Source: Bacteroidaceae bacterium
GTDB lineage: Bacteria; Bacteroidota; Bacteroidia; Bacteroidales; Bacteroidaceae
Assembly (NCBI GenBank): GCA_017616445.1
Contig: JAFZYE010000010.1
Location: forward strand, 1-37,792
DNA length: 37,792 nucleotides
Reading direction: 5' to 3'
The notes under the pieces were generated by a model. That model was not told the DNA's origin and did no database searches. It saw nothing but the letters and a program-made list of their open reading frames with translations. The position numbers and the translations under genes are program-made. Shown piece by piece: positions 7,428-16,066 of the stretch (position 1 is its first letter; the number at the start of each line of letters is the position of its first letter).

Positions 7428-8987
7428 CTATTTAATCTGCAAACACACAATCGAAGTCTTTGGCATATCAACCACCAAAGTGCCGTTTGCAATCTTCGCA
7501 CCATTGAACGCAGCAGGTTTCACGAGGTTCGGATTCTCGAATGTGTTGTGGTCTGCAACATTCTTAGAAGTCAGGATCTGAGCGTTCTGCACCTTACCCT
7601 TGATACCATCGAGGTTGATTGTCACCTTCGTAGCGTTCTTCAGGTCTGCATTCGCCAGATTGATATTCACTGTTCCGTCAGCCATCTTCGAAGCAGAGCA
7701 ACTTACGAATGGAGCCACACGACGAGCGCTGTTCTTCTGTTCGTTCTCTGCGTCGAAGTAGTCGCACTTCACGGTCAGCGGGATGTTTGTAGCCTCCATG
7801 TTCGGTACATACATCTTGAATACATAATAGGTAGGTGTGAGCAACATCTTGTCGTCCTTCGTCAGCACCATACTCTGGAGCACGTTGGCAATCTGTGCGA
7901 TGTTACACATCTTCAGACGCTTCGTGTACTGATGGAAGGTGTTGAGTGAGAAGGCTGCCACCATCGCGTCACGCATCGCATTCTGCTGACGGAGGTGTCC
8001 TTCGATACTGCCTGGCTCCTTATCCCACCAGGTTCCCCACTCGTCGAGCAAGAGGTCTACCTTTCCTTTAGGGTCATACTGATCCATCACAGCAATCTGT
8101 TTTCTCAGCACTTCCTCCACACCAACTCCACACTTAGCGATGGCCCAGTAGTACTGGTCGTCGTTGAACTCAGTAGCACTACCCTTACTACCACTCCAAG
8201 TGTAACAGGTGTAGTAGTGAAGCGATAGACCCTTCATGAAGTCAGCACAACGATCCATCAGCGTAGCTGTCCAGTCGTAGTCGTAGTCTGTTGCACCTGA
8301 AGCAACCTTATAGAGAGTGTTTCCGCTATATTCGCGGCAATAAGTCTGATAACGGCGATAGAGGTCGCTGTAGTACTCAGGACGCATGTTTCCACCACAT
8401 CCCCAACTTTCGTTTCCTACTCCGATATAATATACTTTCCAAGGTTTCTCACGACCGTTCTGCTTTCTCAGCTTGGCCATAGGACCATCAGCGGCAGTCA
8501 TGTATTCTACCCACTTTGCAGCCTCTTCAACCGAACCGCTTCCTACGTTCATGCTGACGTAGGGTTCGCATCCGAGCAACTCACACAAGTTCAGGAACTC
8601 ATGGGTACCGAAACTATTGTCCTCAACTGTTCCTCCCCAGTTGTTGTTCACCATACGAGGACGAGCTTCCTTCGGACCAATACCGTCCATCCAGTGATAC
8701 TCGTCAGCGAAGCAACCGCCTGGCCAACGCATCACAGGCACCTTGATATCTTTCAATGCCTGCAACACATCGTTGCGATAGCCCTGAGTGTTTGGAATCT
8801 TAGAATCAGGACCAACCCACAGACCACCATAGATACATGTACCCAAATGCTCAGCAAACTGGCCGTAGATCTCCTTATTGATTTTCTCCTTTGCATCTTT
8901 CACTTTCAGTGTAACCGATGCCTCTTTCTGTGCAGCTACAGGCAACGCAAGCGCCATAGCCAAAGCAAATACTGTTTTCTTCACCAT
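7428..8987 (-). CDS. Secreted alpha-L-arabinofuranosidase, GH51
   Basis: A 519-residue enzyme with a signal peptide cleaved after about A19 (ALALPVAAQ). It should hydrolyse terminal alpha-L-arabinofuranosides from arabinan or arabinoxylan in the periplasm. GH51 landmarks: EIYGQFAEHLG (39-49), MRWPGGCFADEYHW (86-99), acid/base E193 in GVGNESWGCGG and nucleophile E316 in LLLDEWGTWW, on a (beta/alpha)8 barrel. A C-terminal beta-sandwich ends MPKTSIVCLQIK. Length and motif spacing are normal. Its substrate class fits the GH43/GH97 run 12 kb away, but it is transcribed separately. No TAnnTTTG box is visible in the 177 bp upstream. Confidence 0.95.
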   Translation of the reverse strand: MVKKTVFALAMALALPVAAQKEASVTLKVKDAKEKINKEIYGQFAEHLGTCIYGGLWVGPDSKIPNTQGYRNDVLQALKDIKVPVMRWPGGCFADEYHWMDGIGPKEARPRMVNNNWGGTVEDNSFGTHEFLNLCELLGCEPYVSMNVGSGSVEEAAKWVEYMTAADGPMAKLRKQNGREKPWKVYYIGVGNESWGCGGNMRPEYYSDLYRRYQTYCREYSGNTLYKVASGATDYDYDWTATLMDRCADFMKGLSLHYYTCYTWSGSKGSATEFNDDQYYWAIAKCGVGVEEVLRKQIAVMDQYDPKGKVDLLLDEWGTWWDKEPGSIEGHLRQQNAMRDAMVAAFSLNTFHQYTKRLKMCNIAQIANVLQSMVLTKDDKMLLTPTYYVFKMYVPNMEATNIPLTVKCDYFDAENEQKNSARRVAPFVSCSASKMADGTVNINLANADLKNATKVTINLDGIKGKVQNAQILTSKNVADHNTFENPNLVKPAAFNGAKIANGTLVVDMPKTSIVCLQIK

Positions 8988-9165
8988 AAAAATATTATCT
9001 TTGAATTTTTCAATTTTTTAATTTTCTAATTTAAGAATCGAAGGGCTTTGAAGGGAAGTTATAAGGAAGTTAAAAGGACGAATGATTATTAACACCCAAC
9101 GAGTAACGTCCCTTCTATTCCTTTTAACTTCTTTTCCATTCCTTTCCATTTCTCATTTTTTGTCT

Positions 9166-9636
9166 TTATTCTTCCCTTATGAATATCAAGTCGTTTTCTG
9201 GCCAATAGATGGATTTGCCACCATCGCGTATCTTCAGTCGTGACTCTTCTTCGTCACCCCAAATGATGACGATTTCGTCGCCCTTCACGAAATAGTCGAA
9301 CGAAGTGTAGTTCAGGCTCCCAATGCGACCGCTCGAACCTGTGCCGTCCTCGTCGAAACAAAGACGGTCGCCGTCATCCGTATCATAGATACCGCATACA
9401 TCACTCCTTGAGTAGCCCTTCACTTCCTCTGCCTCTACTGGTTCTTCGACCTCAATAGAATCTTCTTCAACGTCAGGAGTAGAAGTCTTCGATGTGATTT
9501 GGATGGTGACAGTATCATCGTTTGTCGTCTCTGCTGTCACGATTCCGTTCACAGAGAAATTACATGAAACAAAGATACCATTACATAGCAGCAAACCAGC
9601 TGCGAAAAATGTTTGTAAAAAAGATTTTGTTCTCAT
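9166..9636 (-). CDS. Hypothetical secreted protein, probable lipoprotein
   Basis: A 156-residue protein with a hydrophobic export signal ending FVSC (possible lipidated C25, with a relaxed lipobox). A Thr/Glu-rich linker (about 35-75, VEEDSIEVEEPVEAEEV) leads to a small beta-rich domain (VCGIYDTDDGDRLCFDEDGTG and FVKGDEIVIIWGDEEE). I do not recognise the family; the C-terminal half looks like a lipocalin-like or copper-resistance-type small barrel, which is a guess. It is a single gene with a -7 box at 9679-9686. Confidence 0.75.
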   Translation of the reverse strand: MRTKSFLQTFFAAGLLLCNGIFVSCNFSVNGIVTAETTNDDTVTIQITSKTSTPDVEEDSIEVEEPVEAEEVKGYSRSDVCGIYDTDDGDRLCFDEDGTGSSGRIGSLNYTSFDYFVKGDEIVIIWGDEEESRLKIRDGGKSIYWPENDLIFIREE

Positions 9637-9678
9637 AATTCTTATTGGTAAAATATTGTTGCTTTATTGATAACGTTG

Positions 9679-9724
9679 CAAAGATAATAAATAATTCATA
9701 ATGCATAATGCATAATGCATAATT
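9679..9724 (-). promoter_or_regulatory. Promoter of the small lipoprotein with ATTATGC repeat
   Basis: The -7 box TATCTTTG (9679-9686, minus strand) lies about 43 nt before the start codon. The -33 region is occupied by three ATTATGC units ending in ATTATGAATTATTTA. No TTTG is visible at the -33 distance. The arrangement matches 3187-3235 and 18221-18268. Confidence 0.6.
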
Positions 9725-9809
9725 TTAATGGAAAATATAGAATGTAGAATGATTTTTTTTCGTTTTTCACTTTTCACTTTCGTTTTTTCACTTTATTATA
9801 CATTTTACA

Positions 9810-9839
9810 TTGTACATTTTATATTATTTCGTACCTTTG
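9810..9839 (+). promoter_or_regulatory. Bacteroidota promoter of mltG, near-leaderless
   Basis: TTG (9810-9812), a 19-bp spacer and TACCTTTG (9832-9839). The mltG ATG at 9844 begins 4 nt after the -7 box, so transcription should start at or beside the start codon. Confidence 0.75.
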
Positions 9840-9843
9840 CACC

Positions 9844-10872
9844 ATGATAACAAAGAAACGTACAATCATCTATATCTTAATCGCTCTGCTGGCAATTGCC
9901 ACAATAGCAGCAGTTTTCGTTGTAAACATGTTATGTCACTCGCTCTCACCTCGTGAGACGACCTACATCTATATCGATGAAGACGACGACATCGATAGTG
10001 TGCGCAGCAAACTCATAGCGACAGATGCCGATATCTCTATGACCGCATTCGACTGGCTCGTATCAGCCAAGCACTACGACCAGCATATACGAGTGGGACG
10101 CTACGAAGTGTCAGACCATCTGTCCACACTCGACCTCTTCCGCGATTTGCGTAACCACAACTCAAAACCCATCAACCTCGTTGTACCAAGCATACGTACC
10201 ATCGAACAGATGGCAGGACGACTGGCTCGTCAGCTCATGATTGACTCAACTACGATTGTCGACAAGTTCCACGACCCTGCTACGATAGAGTCGTTGGGCT
10301 ACAATCGTGCAACCTTCCCTGCCCTCTTCATCCCTAACACCTACGAAATCTATTGGGAGACATCGGCAGATAAACTCATGGAGCGATTTGCGAAAGAGAA
10401 CAAAGCCTTCTGGAATGATGACCGTTTGGCAAAAGCCAAAAAGGTGGGACTCAGTCAGAACGAGGTAGTCACCTTGGCCAGCATCGTAGATAGCGAGACA
10501 GCAAACAATGGAGAAAAAGCACGTATAGCAGGTCTCTACATGAACCGTCTGCATCGAGGCATTCTGCTCCAAAGCGACCCTACAGTTATCTTTGCGGTAG
10601 GCGATTTCTCCATCCGTCGTGTACTCAACAAACACCTTCAGGTAGAATCACCTTATAATACATATAAGGTAAAGGGACTACCACCTGGACCGATTCGAAT
10701 TCCGTCTATCGCAGGTATCGATGCCGTACTCAACTACGAGCATAACAACTACATCTATATGTGTGCCAAAGAAGACTTCTCTGGTACCCACAACTTTGCA
10801 GTCACCTACTTTGAACATCAAGCAAATGCACGTCGATACATCAACGCATTGAATCAGAGAGGAATTAAGTGA
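9844..10872 (+). CDS. mltG: Endolytic murein transglycosylase MltG (YceG-like)
   Basis: A 342-residue inner-membrane protein. One N-terminal transmembrane segment (about 8-30, IIYILIALLAIATIAAVFVV) anchors a periplasmic domain that cleaves nascent glycan strands. The catalytic block LASIVDSETANNGEKARIAG carries E218; downstream LLQSDPTVIFA and SPYNTYKVKGLPPGPIRIPS are the usual conserved stretches. A LysM-like subdomain precedes it. The start is fixed by the membrane segment: starting at the next Met (29) would delete it. The ATG nearly coincides with the predicted transcription start. It is convergent with uvrA across a minisatellite. Confidence 0.95.
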   Translation: MITKKRTIIYILIALLAIATIAAVFVVNMLCHSLSPRETTYIYIDEDDDIDSVRSKLIATDADISMTAFDWLVSAKHYDQHIRVGRYEVSDHLSTLDLFRDLRNHNSKPINLVVPSIRTIEQMAGRLARQLMIDSTTIVDKFHDPATIESLGYNRATFPALFIPNTYEIYWETSADKLMERFAKENKAFWNDDRLAKAKKVGLSQNEVVTLASIVDSETANNGEKARIAGLYMNRLHRGILLQSDPTVIFAVGDFSIRRVLNKHLQVESPYNTYKVKGLPPGPIRIPSIAGIDAVLNYEHNNYIYMCAKEDFSGTHNFAVTYFEHQANARRYINALNQRGIK

Positions 10873-10881
10873 GATATTTGG

Positions 10882-11048
10882 GTTAGGAGTTAGGAGTTAG
10901 GAGTTAGGAGTTAGGAGTTAGGAGTTAGGAGTTAGGAGTTAGGAGTTAGGAGTTAGAAGTTAGAAGTTAGGAGTTAGAAGTTAGGAGTTAGAAGTTAGGA
11001 GTTAGGAGTCTAAAGTCTAAAGTCTAAGGTCTAGAGTCTAAAGTCTAA
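10882..11048. repeat. 7-nt minisatellite between mltG and uvrA
   Basis: About 18 tandem units of GTTAGGA, some GTTAGAA, run from 10882 to about 11008. A second block of CTAAAGT-type units fills 11010-11047 up to the uvrA stop codon. No hairpin terminator is visible between the convergent genes. Copy number is expected to vary by slippage. Confidence 0.95.
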
Positions 11049-13865
11049 CTAAAGATATTTCCAAGTGTAGCCTTGTTGTGACTTCCGGATATCTTCGATT
11101 GTACCTTGGGCTACAATCCGTCCCCCATCTTTTCCTCCTTCAGGTCCCATATCGATGACATAGTCGGCTTGATTGATGACATCGAGATTATGCTCTATCA
11201 CAATCACGGTATTTCCTTTCTCTACCAAACGGTTCAGCACAGCCATCAGGGCCTTGATATCCTCATAGTGCAGTCCTGTTGTTGGTTCATCGAGAATGTA
11301 GAGGGTGTTTCCTGTATCTTTACGACTGAGCTCAGTAGCCAGTTTCACACGCTGGCTTTCCCCTCCAGAGAGGGTCGATGAGGGTTGTCCCAACTTGATG
11401 TACCCCAATCCCACATCCTGTATGACTTTGATTTTATTGAGGATATGAGGTTGATTCTCAAAGAACTCCACAGCATGATTGATGGTCATATCGAGCACAT
11501 CAGCGATTGACTTTCCCTTGAACTTCACCTCGCAGGTTTCACGATTGTAACGCTTTCCTCTGCACACCTCACAGGGACTCAGCACATCAGGCAGGAAATT
11601 CATCGCGATGGTCTTATACCCATTTCCTCCGCAGGCCTCACAACGGCCTCCAGCCACATTGAACGAGAAGCGTCCTGGTTTGTAGCCTCGCACGATGGCT
11701 TCAGGCAGTTTGACAAACAAATCACGTATATCGCTAAACACGCCTGTATAGGTTGCAGGATTGCTACGAGGTGTACGCCCGATAGGCGACTGGTCAACCG
11801 TCACCACCTTATTAATATATTCCAACCCCTCAACGGCATCATAGGCAAGCGGTTCCCTAAGCGAACGATAGAGATGCTGGCTGAGGATGGGCTGCAAGGT
11901 ATCGTTGATAAGTGTTGACTTTCCACTTCCACTCACTCCTGTCACACAGATGAGTTTCCTGAGCGGGAACGACACAGACACATCCTTGAGGTTGTTGCCT
12001 CGACATCCACGAAGGGTAAGAGAAGACCCACCATCAGTCTCATGAACCCCATTAACCTCATGAGCCCCATAGGACTCATGGGTCTGTTTCAGGAATTTTG
12101 CTGTAAGAGTATCAGTCTTCAGGAGGTCTTGGGGTGTTCCCTGGAACATCACTTCCCCACCCTTTCGTCCAGCCAAAGGTCCCATGTCGATGATGTAGTC
12201 GGCTGCGAGCATCATATCCTTATCGTGCTCCACCACGATAACGGTATTACCTTCATCGCGTAGCATCTTCAGGGAGTTGATGAGGCGCTGATTGTCGCGC
12301 TGATGGAGTCCGATGCTGGGTTCATCGAGGATATAGAGAACATTGACCAGTTTGGCACCTATCTGTGTAGCCAATCGGATACGTTGGCTCTCACCACCTG
12401 ATAGGCTCATGGTGCTACGATTGAGCGAAAGGTAGTCAAGTCCTACATCGAGGAGGAACTGCAGACGGCTCTTGATTTCTTTCAGAATCTCTGCTGCAAT
12501 CTTCTGTTGCTTGGTCGTGAGACGGTCGTTCACGTTGTCCACCCATTCGTAAAGGTCTTTCAAGTCCATCGTTGCCAACTCGTAGATGTTCTTGTCGGCA
12601 AACCGGTAGCTCATCGCCTCCTGGTTGAGTCGTGAGCCACCACATTCGGGACACACGGTGATGCTGTCGAACGAATCAGCCCATCGCTGTGCCTGAGTGG
12701 AGTTCTCACTCTCACGCAACTGATTGATATATCGTCCCAATCCCTCATAGGTGGTATAGAAATCATTCGTCTGATGAATCATCGCAGCAGGAATGCGGAT
12801 ACGCTCGTTACACCCATATATCAAGTCGTGAATGACCTCTTCCGGCAATTCGCCAACAGGCGTATGGATGTTCTGATCATGATGTTCGAGTACGGCCTGA
12901 ACCTGCCAGAATATCATCGTGTTGCGGTATTTCCCAAGTGGTGCAAGTGCGCCATCATAGACAGAGAGCGACTTGTCGGGCATAATCTTGTCCTTATCAA
13001 TTAGACTGATATAACCCAAACCCTTACAACATGGGCAGGCACCCTGAGGCGAGTTGAACGAGAAGTTGTTTGGAGCAGGATCGTGATAGCTGATACCCGT
13101 CGTAGGACACATAAGACGGCGTGAGTAGTACTTTATCTCGCCAGAGTCTTTATCCATAAGCATGATGAGTCCCTCTCCCAGGTTCATTGCTGTCGAAACG
13201 CTCTTCGCCAACCGTTCGCTGTCTTTGATGTTGACTGCTAAACGGTCGACCACAACCTCGATGTTGTGAGTCTTGTAGCGGTCGACACGCATATCGACCA
13301 TCATCTCCTGCACTTCACCATCGATGCGCACATGCAGATAGCCTTTCTTCATAAGACTCTCAAACAGTTCGCGATAATGACCTTTACGGCTACGAACCAC
13401 AGGAGCCATGATATAGATGCGACGGCCTTCATAGTGTGAGAGGATGAGGTCGAGGATTTGTTCCTCTGTGTATTTCACCATCTTCTCGCCCGTAACGTGA
13501 CTATATGCGTCAGCAGCTCTTGCAAACAACAGGCGGAGATAGTCGTACACCTCAGTCACAGTTCCCACTGTGCTTCGTGGGTTCTTGTTGGTGGTCTTCT
13601 GTTCGATGCTGATAACAGGACTCAAGCCTGTAATCTTGTCAACCTCTGGTCGCTGCATGCCTCCAAGGAAGTTGCGCACATAAGCCGAGAACGTCTCGAT
13701 GTATCGACGCTGTCCTTCTGCGAAGATGGTATCGAAAGCCAAACTCGACTTACCGCTACCACTCAATCCAGTGATAACGGTAAGGCTGTTACGAGGTATT
13801 TTCACATCTACATTCTTGAGGTTATGAACCTTCGCGCCATAAACCTCAATCCACTCAGTTATCAT
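11049..13865 (-). CDS. uvrA: Excinuclease ABC subunit A (UvrA)
   Basis: DNA-damage recognition ATPase of nucleotide excision repair, 938 residues. Two ABC domains: Walker A GLSGSGKSS (33-41) and GVSGSGKSTL (about 643-652), two LSGGESQR signatures, and two LDEP Walker B motifs. Zinc-binding pairs are CPCCKG with CPECGG and CEACGG with CEVCRG. At the junction of the two halves, residues 596-613 form a 3-residue repeat encoded by six 9-nt units (12027-12080) of the type in the htpG leader. This is a linker position, so the protein should tolerate it. The ATG overlaps the end of the upstream T9SS gene by 11 nt. Confidence 0.98.
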   Translation of the reverse strand: MITEWIEVYGAKVHNLKNVDVKIPRNSLTVITGLSGSGKSSLAFDTIFAEGQRRYIETFSAYVRNFLGGMQRPEVDKITGLSPVISIEQKTTNKNPRSTVGTVTEVYDYLRLLFARAADAYSHVTGEKMVKYTEEQILDLILSHYEGRRIYIMAPVVRSRKGHYRELFESLMKKGYLHVRIDGEVQEMMVDMRVDRYKTHNIEVVVDRLAVNIKDSERLAKSVSTAMNLGEGLIMLMDKDSGEIKYYSRRLMCPTTGISYHDPAPNNFSFNSPQGACPCCKGLGYISLIDKDKIMPDKSLSVYDGALAPLGKYRNTMIFWQVQAVLEHHDQNIHTPVGELPEEVIHDLIYGCNERIRIPAAMIHQTNDFYTTYEGLGRYINQLRESENSTQAQRWADSFDSITVCPECGGSRLNQEAMSYRFADKNIYELATMDLKDLYEWVDNVNDRLTTKQQKIAAEILKEIKSRLQFLLDVGLDYLSLNRSTMSLSGGESQRIRLATQIGAKLVNVLYILDEPSIGLHQRDNQRLINSLKMLRDEGNTVIVVEHDKDMMLAADYIIDMGPLAGRKGGEVMFQGTPQDLLKTDTLTAKFLKQTHESYGAHEVNGVHETDGGSSLTLRGCRGNNLKDVSVSFPLRKLICVTGVSGSGKSTLINDTLQPILSQHLYRSLREPLAYDAVEGLEYINKVVTVDQSPIGRTPRSNPATYTGVFSDIRDLFVKLPEAIVRGYKPGRFSFNVAGGRCEACGGNGYKTIAMNFLPDVLSPCEVCRGKRYNRETCEVKFKGKSIADVLDMTINHAVEFFENQPHILNKIKVIQDVGLGYIKLGQPSSTLSGGESQRVKLATELSRKDTGNTLYILDEPTTGLHYEDIKALMAVLNRLVEKGNTVIVIEHNLDVINQADYVIDMGPEGGKDGGRIVAQGTIEDIRKSQQGYTWKYL
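12027..12080 (-). repeat. In-frame 9-nt repeat array inside uvrA
   Basis: Six minus-strand units: CATGAGTCC, TATGGGGCT, CATGAGGTT, AATGGGGTT, CATGAGACT, GATGGTGGG. The 9-nt period keeps the frame and yields a 3-residue period with alternating HE and (Y/N/D)G. The word family is that of the htpG leader array (169-222). Confidence 0.85.
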
Positions 13866-14577
13866 AGTCTTTCCACCCCTTCAACACATTGATTGCTTTC
13901 TTGATGTCGTATTTGGTGCCATCACTTCCTGTCGCTTTCAGATGAAGGAAATAGACACCATCCTTCACATATTTTCCGTTTTGTCGACCATCCCATCCTT
14001 TATCCACATTCGAGAGGTCGAAACTATAGATCTTCTGTCCCCAGCGGTTCACAATCACACCCGACATCTGGACAATCGACTGATAAGTGACTTCGAATTT
14101 ATCGTTGATACCATCATTATTGGGCGAAAAGCCGTCTGGGCACGACAGTTTCGAAGTCGTGATATTGATTTTTATTTCGCTCGACTCATATTCGATATCC
14201 TCCTCATCGGCCTTGGAGAAGGTCACATAAAGCTTGATGCCGTATGTTCCAGAACTCTCAAGCGTATAGGTGGTGTTCTCATCGAAACGGTCGAGGATAG
14301 GTTTCGATTCACCGTCTTTTGTGTTATAGAGTTTCCACTCACACTTCGCATCCCATCCGATATTGTCTTCAAGGTTTGCGAACATCTTGATTTGCAGAGG
14401 TGCATTTTCTGTCTTTTCATCACCAGATTTCAGTTCCTCATCTCTTGGAGTCGGAACATCGTTTACGATTTCTGTAACAGTATATGTCACACTCGGATCA
14501 GCCGTCTGAGCAAACGCAGTAAAGGCGCAGAGACAACTGCAGAGAAATGCTATGATTGATATTTTGAGTCGATTCAT
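13855..14577 (-). CDS. T9SS type B sorting-domain protein (gliding motility-associated C-terminal domain)
   Basis: A 240-residue secreted protein with a signal peptide (cleavage after AFAQ, about 24). A short beta-rich region (25-140) is followed by a complete T9SS type B C-terminal domain (about 145-235): FSPNNDGINDKFEV, VIVNRWGQKIYS, GWDGRQNGK, VKDGVYFLHLKA. This domain directs export through the type IX system and surface attachment. The passenger part is small and I do not recognise it. The gene overlaps uvrA by 11 nt and both probably use the promoter at 14897-14926. Confidence 0.88.
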   Translation of the reverse strand: MNRLKISIIAFLCSCLCAFTAFAQTADPSVTYTVTEIVNDVPTPRDEELKSGDEKTENAPLQIKMFANLEDNIGWDAKCEWKLYNTKDGESKPILDRFDENTTYTLESSGTYGIKLYVTFSKADEEDIEYESSEIKINITTSKLSCPDGFSPNNDGINDKFEVTYQSIVQMSGVIVNRWGQKIYSFDLSNVDKGWDGRQNGKYVKDGVYFLHLKATGSDGTKYDIKKAINVLKGWKDYDN

Positions 14578-14643
14578 CTTCTCATTTACTATTTGACAAT
14601 TGACTATTTACAATTTATCTACAATTTAGCTATTTACTATTTA

Positions 14644-14789
14644 TTCTTTAAGGAGTTATCGCTTCGCTCGAAGTTATAGAAGTTACCGCTTCGCTCAGAA
14701 GTTATCACTTCGTTCGACGATACTCTGCTAATGTTAACACCCTTTGGTTCCGTCTGTCACTTCCTAACTCCTGCAACTCCTGTCACTCC
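14644..14789 (-). repeat. Intergenic ~150-nt repeat element, copy B
   Basis: Best-preserved copy: the plus strand reads GGAGTTATCGCTTCGCTCGA, then AGTTATCACTTCGTTCGACG, then GTTAACACCCTTTGGTTCCG, and ends CTGTCACTCC. It aligns with inverted copy C almost end to end and with copy A over most of its length. It would be transcribed in the 5' leader of the T9SS-uvrA operon from the promoter at 14897-14926. Confidence 0.9.
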
Positions 14790-14896
14790 TTATTTTCAAT
14801 TTTCAACTTTCAACTTTCAATTTTCAACTTGATAAGCTGACTATAAACTTTAAACTATCAACTATAAACTTTATAAGCTAAAGCTTATTTCATTTG

Positions 14897-14926
14897 CAAA
14901 GATAAGAATTATTTACCATTTGACAA
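14897..14926 (-). promoter_or_regulatory. Promoter of the T9SS type B-uvrA operon
   Basis: Minus strand: TTG (14924-14926), 19-bp spacer, TATCTTTG (14897-14904), a good match to the Bacteroidota consensus. The start site would be near 14890, giving a leader of about 310 nt that contains repeat copy B. The 14578-15103 gap otherwise holds only AT-rich simple sequence and the higBA terminator. Confidence 0.7.
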
Positions 14927-15007
14927 TTTACTATTTACAATTTATCTACAATTTAACCATTTTTCATGATAAACGTGAGAATTTTATGTTTTATTGCGAC
15001 AGAAAGC

Positions 15008-15041
15008 AAAAAAAATCGGAGATGAATCGATTCACCTCCGA
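15008..15041 (-). terminator. Rho-independent terminator of higBA
   Basis: On the minus strand a hairpin TCGGAGGTGAATC / GATTCATCTCCGA (15016-15041, one mismatch pair, palindromic centre ATCGAT) is followed by eight T (15008-15015). It lies about 62 nt beyond the higA stop codon. Confidence 0.88.
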
Positions 15042-15103
15042 ATGACTTGTAATACAACTTGTTAAAAGAGTATTGATTGTTTTTCGTCATTGAATATGCA
15101 CAA

Positions 15104-15499
15104 TTAAGCATATTCAAGTATCATGTCGGCATTGATTCCTAATTTCGAGTGTAACCGTTTTGCGATAGGCATAGTGATACGCCTCTTTCCACTAAGTATT
15201 TGGCTGAATACAGACTCGTTGATGCCAAGATATTTTGCACCTTCTTTCTGCTTCATATTACGAGCATAGAAGTAGTCTTCAATCGACCGGATCAACGGAG
15301 ATTTCTCGCGAAGAGGCAGAATATCCATATATTCATCCTCATACTGCGCCATCTGTTTGCTCAAAGCAGAGATCTGACGAGTGTATTCGTTATCCATTTC
15401 AGGTTCAAGCATGCCTTTTTCCGTTGCTTCTGCGATTAAGACTTCGACTTTGGTCTTAGTCTCGTCATACTCTTGTCTTGTTGTCAATTTCTTGCCCAT
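15104..15499 (-). CDS. higA: HigA-type antitoxin, XRE helix-turn-helix
   Basis: A 131-residue DNA-binding antitoxin expected to neutralise the HigB toxin and repress the pair. The C-terminal HTH (about 85-130) shows MKQKEGAKYLGINESVFSQILSGKRRITMPIAKRLHSKLGI, seen here as QKEGAKYLGINESVFSQILS then KRRITMPIAKRLHSKLGI. The N-terminal half is helical and Glu/Lys-rich, a likely toxin-binding region. It lies 14 nt downstream of higB, giving the toxin-first order typical of hig modules. Confidence 0.9.
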   Translation of the reverse strand: MGKKLTTRQEYDETKTKVEVLIAEATEKGMLEPEMDNEYTRQISALSKQMAQYEDEYMDILPLREKSPLIRSIEDYFYARNMKQKEGAKYLGINESVFSQILSGKRRITMPIAKRLHSKLGINADMILEYA

Positions 15500-15513
15500 A
15501 ACTACTCCTTCCT

Positions 15514-15807
15514 TTAAATCGTTGAACTATCTATCTTGTCATACTCTGGATGCGTTCCCACAAATCGGATATTCATAACACCACCAATAAAGATGACCAC
15601 AGCAACCAGACGATAATTATTTCCTCCAATATTAAAGACATAGCGTCCATTCTTCACATAGTCTGCTGATGGAAACATCTGTTTCAGTTCTGCATGATTG
15701 TGCCATGTTGCGCCTTTCACCTTTTCCACCCAAGTATTCAGAGGGCCTGCGGCTTGCGCATGTTTCTGCACAAATGCATCCAGTATTTCCTTGTTTGCTA
15801 TTATCAT
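15514..15807 (-). CDS. higB: HigB-type toxin (mRNA interferase, RelE superfamily)
   Basis: A 97-residue predicted ribosome-dependent mRNA interferase of the HigB_toxin type: WVEKVKGATWHNHAELKQMF, SADYVKNGRYVFNIGGNNYRL and VVIFIGGVMNIRFVGTHPEYDKID are the usual conserved stretches. The frame extends to an upstream ATG (15837), but that codon lies next to the -7 box TATCTTTG (15826-15833), upstream of where transcription should begin. I therefore use the ATG at 15807, which is also preceded by AGAAAG. Confidence 0.92.
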   Translation of the reverse strand: MIIANKEILDAFVQKHAQAAGPLNTWVEKVKGATWHNHAELKQMFPSADYVKNGRYVFNIGGNNYRLVAVVIFIGGVMNIRFVGTHPEYDKIDSSTI

Positions 15808-15825
15808 CTTTCTGTTATTTGGCTG

Positions 15826-15856
15826 CAAAGATACCATATTCTTTGCAATTCTGCAA
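15826..15856 (-). promoter_or_regulatory. Promoter of higBA
   Basis: Minus strand: TTG (15854-15856), 20-bp spacer, TATCTTTG (15826-15833), then the predicted start near 15820 and the higB ATG at 15807. It decides the higB start. Confidence 0.8.
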
Positions 15857-15870
15857 ATTATTTTGCTATT

Positions 15871-15999
15871 TTATAAAGAAACAACTTGTTTTTTTGGTGA
15901 TAATCTGCGAAAATAATCGCATTTTTCAATTTTCAACTCCTTTAATTTGGAGCCAATTTGGCGCATGATAGCGTCATTTGTTAGCGCATACAAATCCAT
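15871..15999 (-). pseudogene. Truncated HTH regulator remnant
   Basis: The minus-strand frame beginning MDLYALTNDAIMRQIGSKLK, continuing ELKIEK, resembles the N-terminus of Bacteroidales XRE regulators (often HipB-like), where this region leads into the first HTH helix. Homology ends there: the DNA becomes CAATTTTCAACTCCTTTAA, a simple intergenic sequence used repeatedly in this window, and the frame runs out. I read it as a regulator gene cut off by repeat DNA. Resemblance is from memory of the family pattern over only about 25 residues. Confidence 0.4.
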
Positions 16000-16066
16000 A
16001 TAACTATAGAAATACCCAAAATTACGCTGCAAATACACACATAACTTTTGAAACTCACTGAACAAC

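Noticed and set aside
15514..15837. Longer higB reading frame starting at 15837
   Set aside because: The upstream ATG lies beside the -7 promoter box and upstream of the likely transcription start; the ATG at 15807 fits better.
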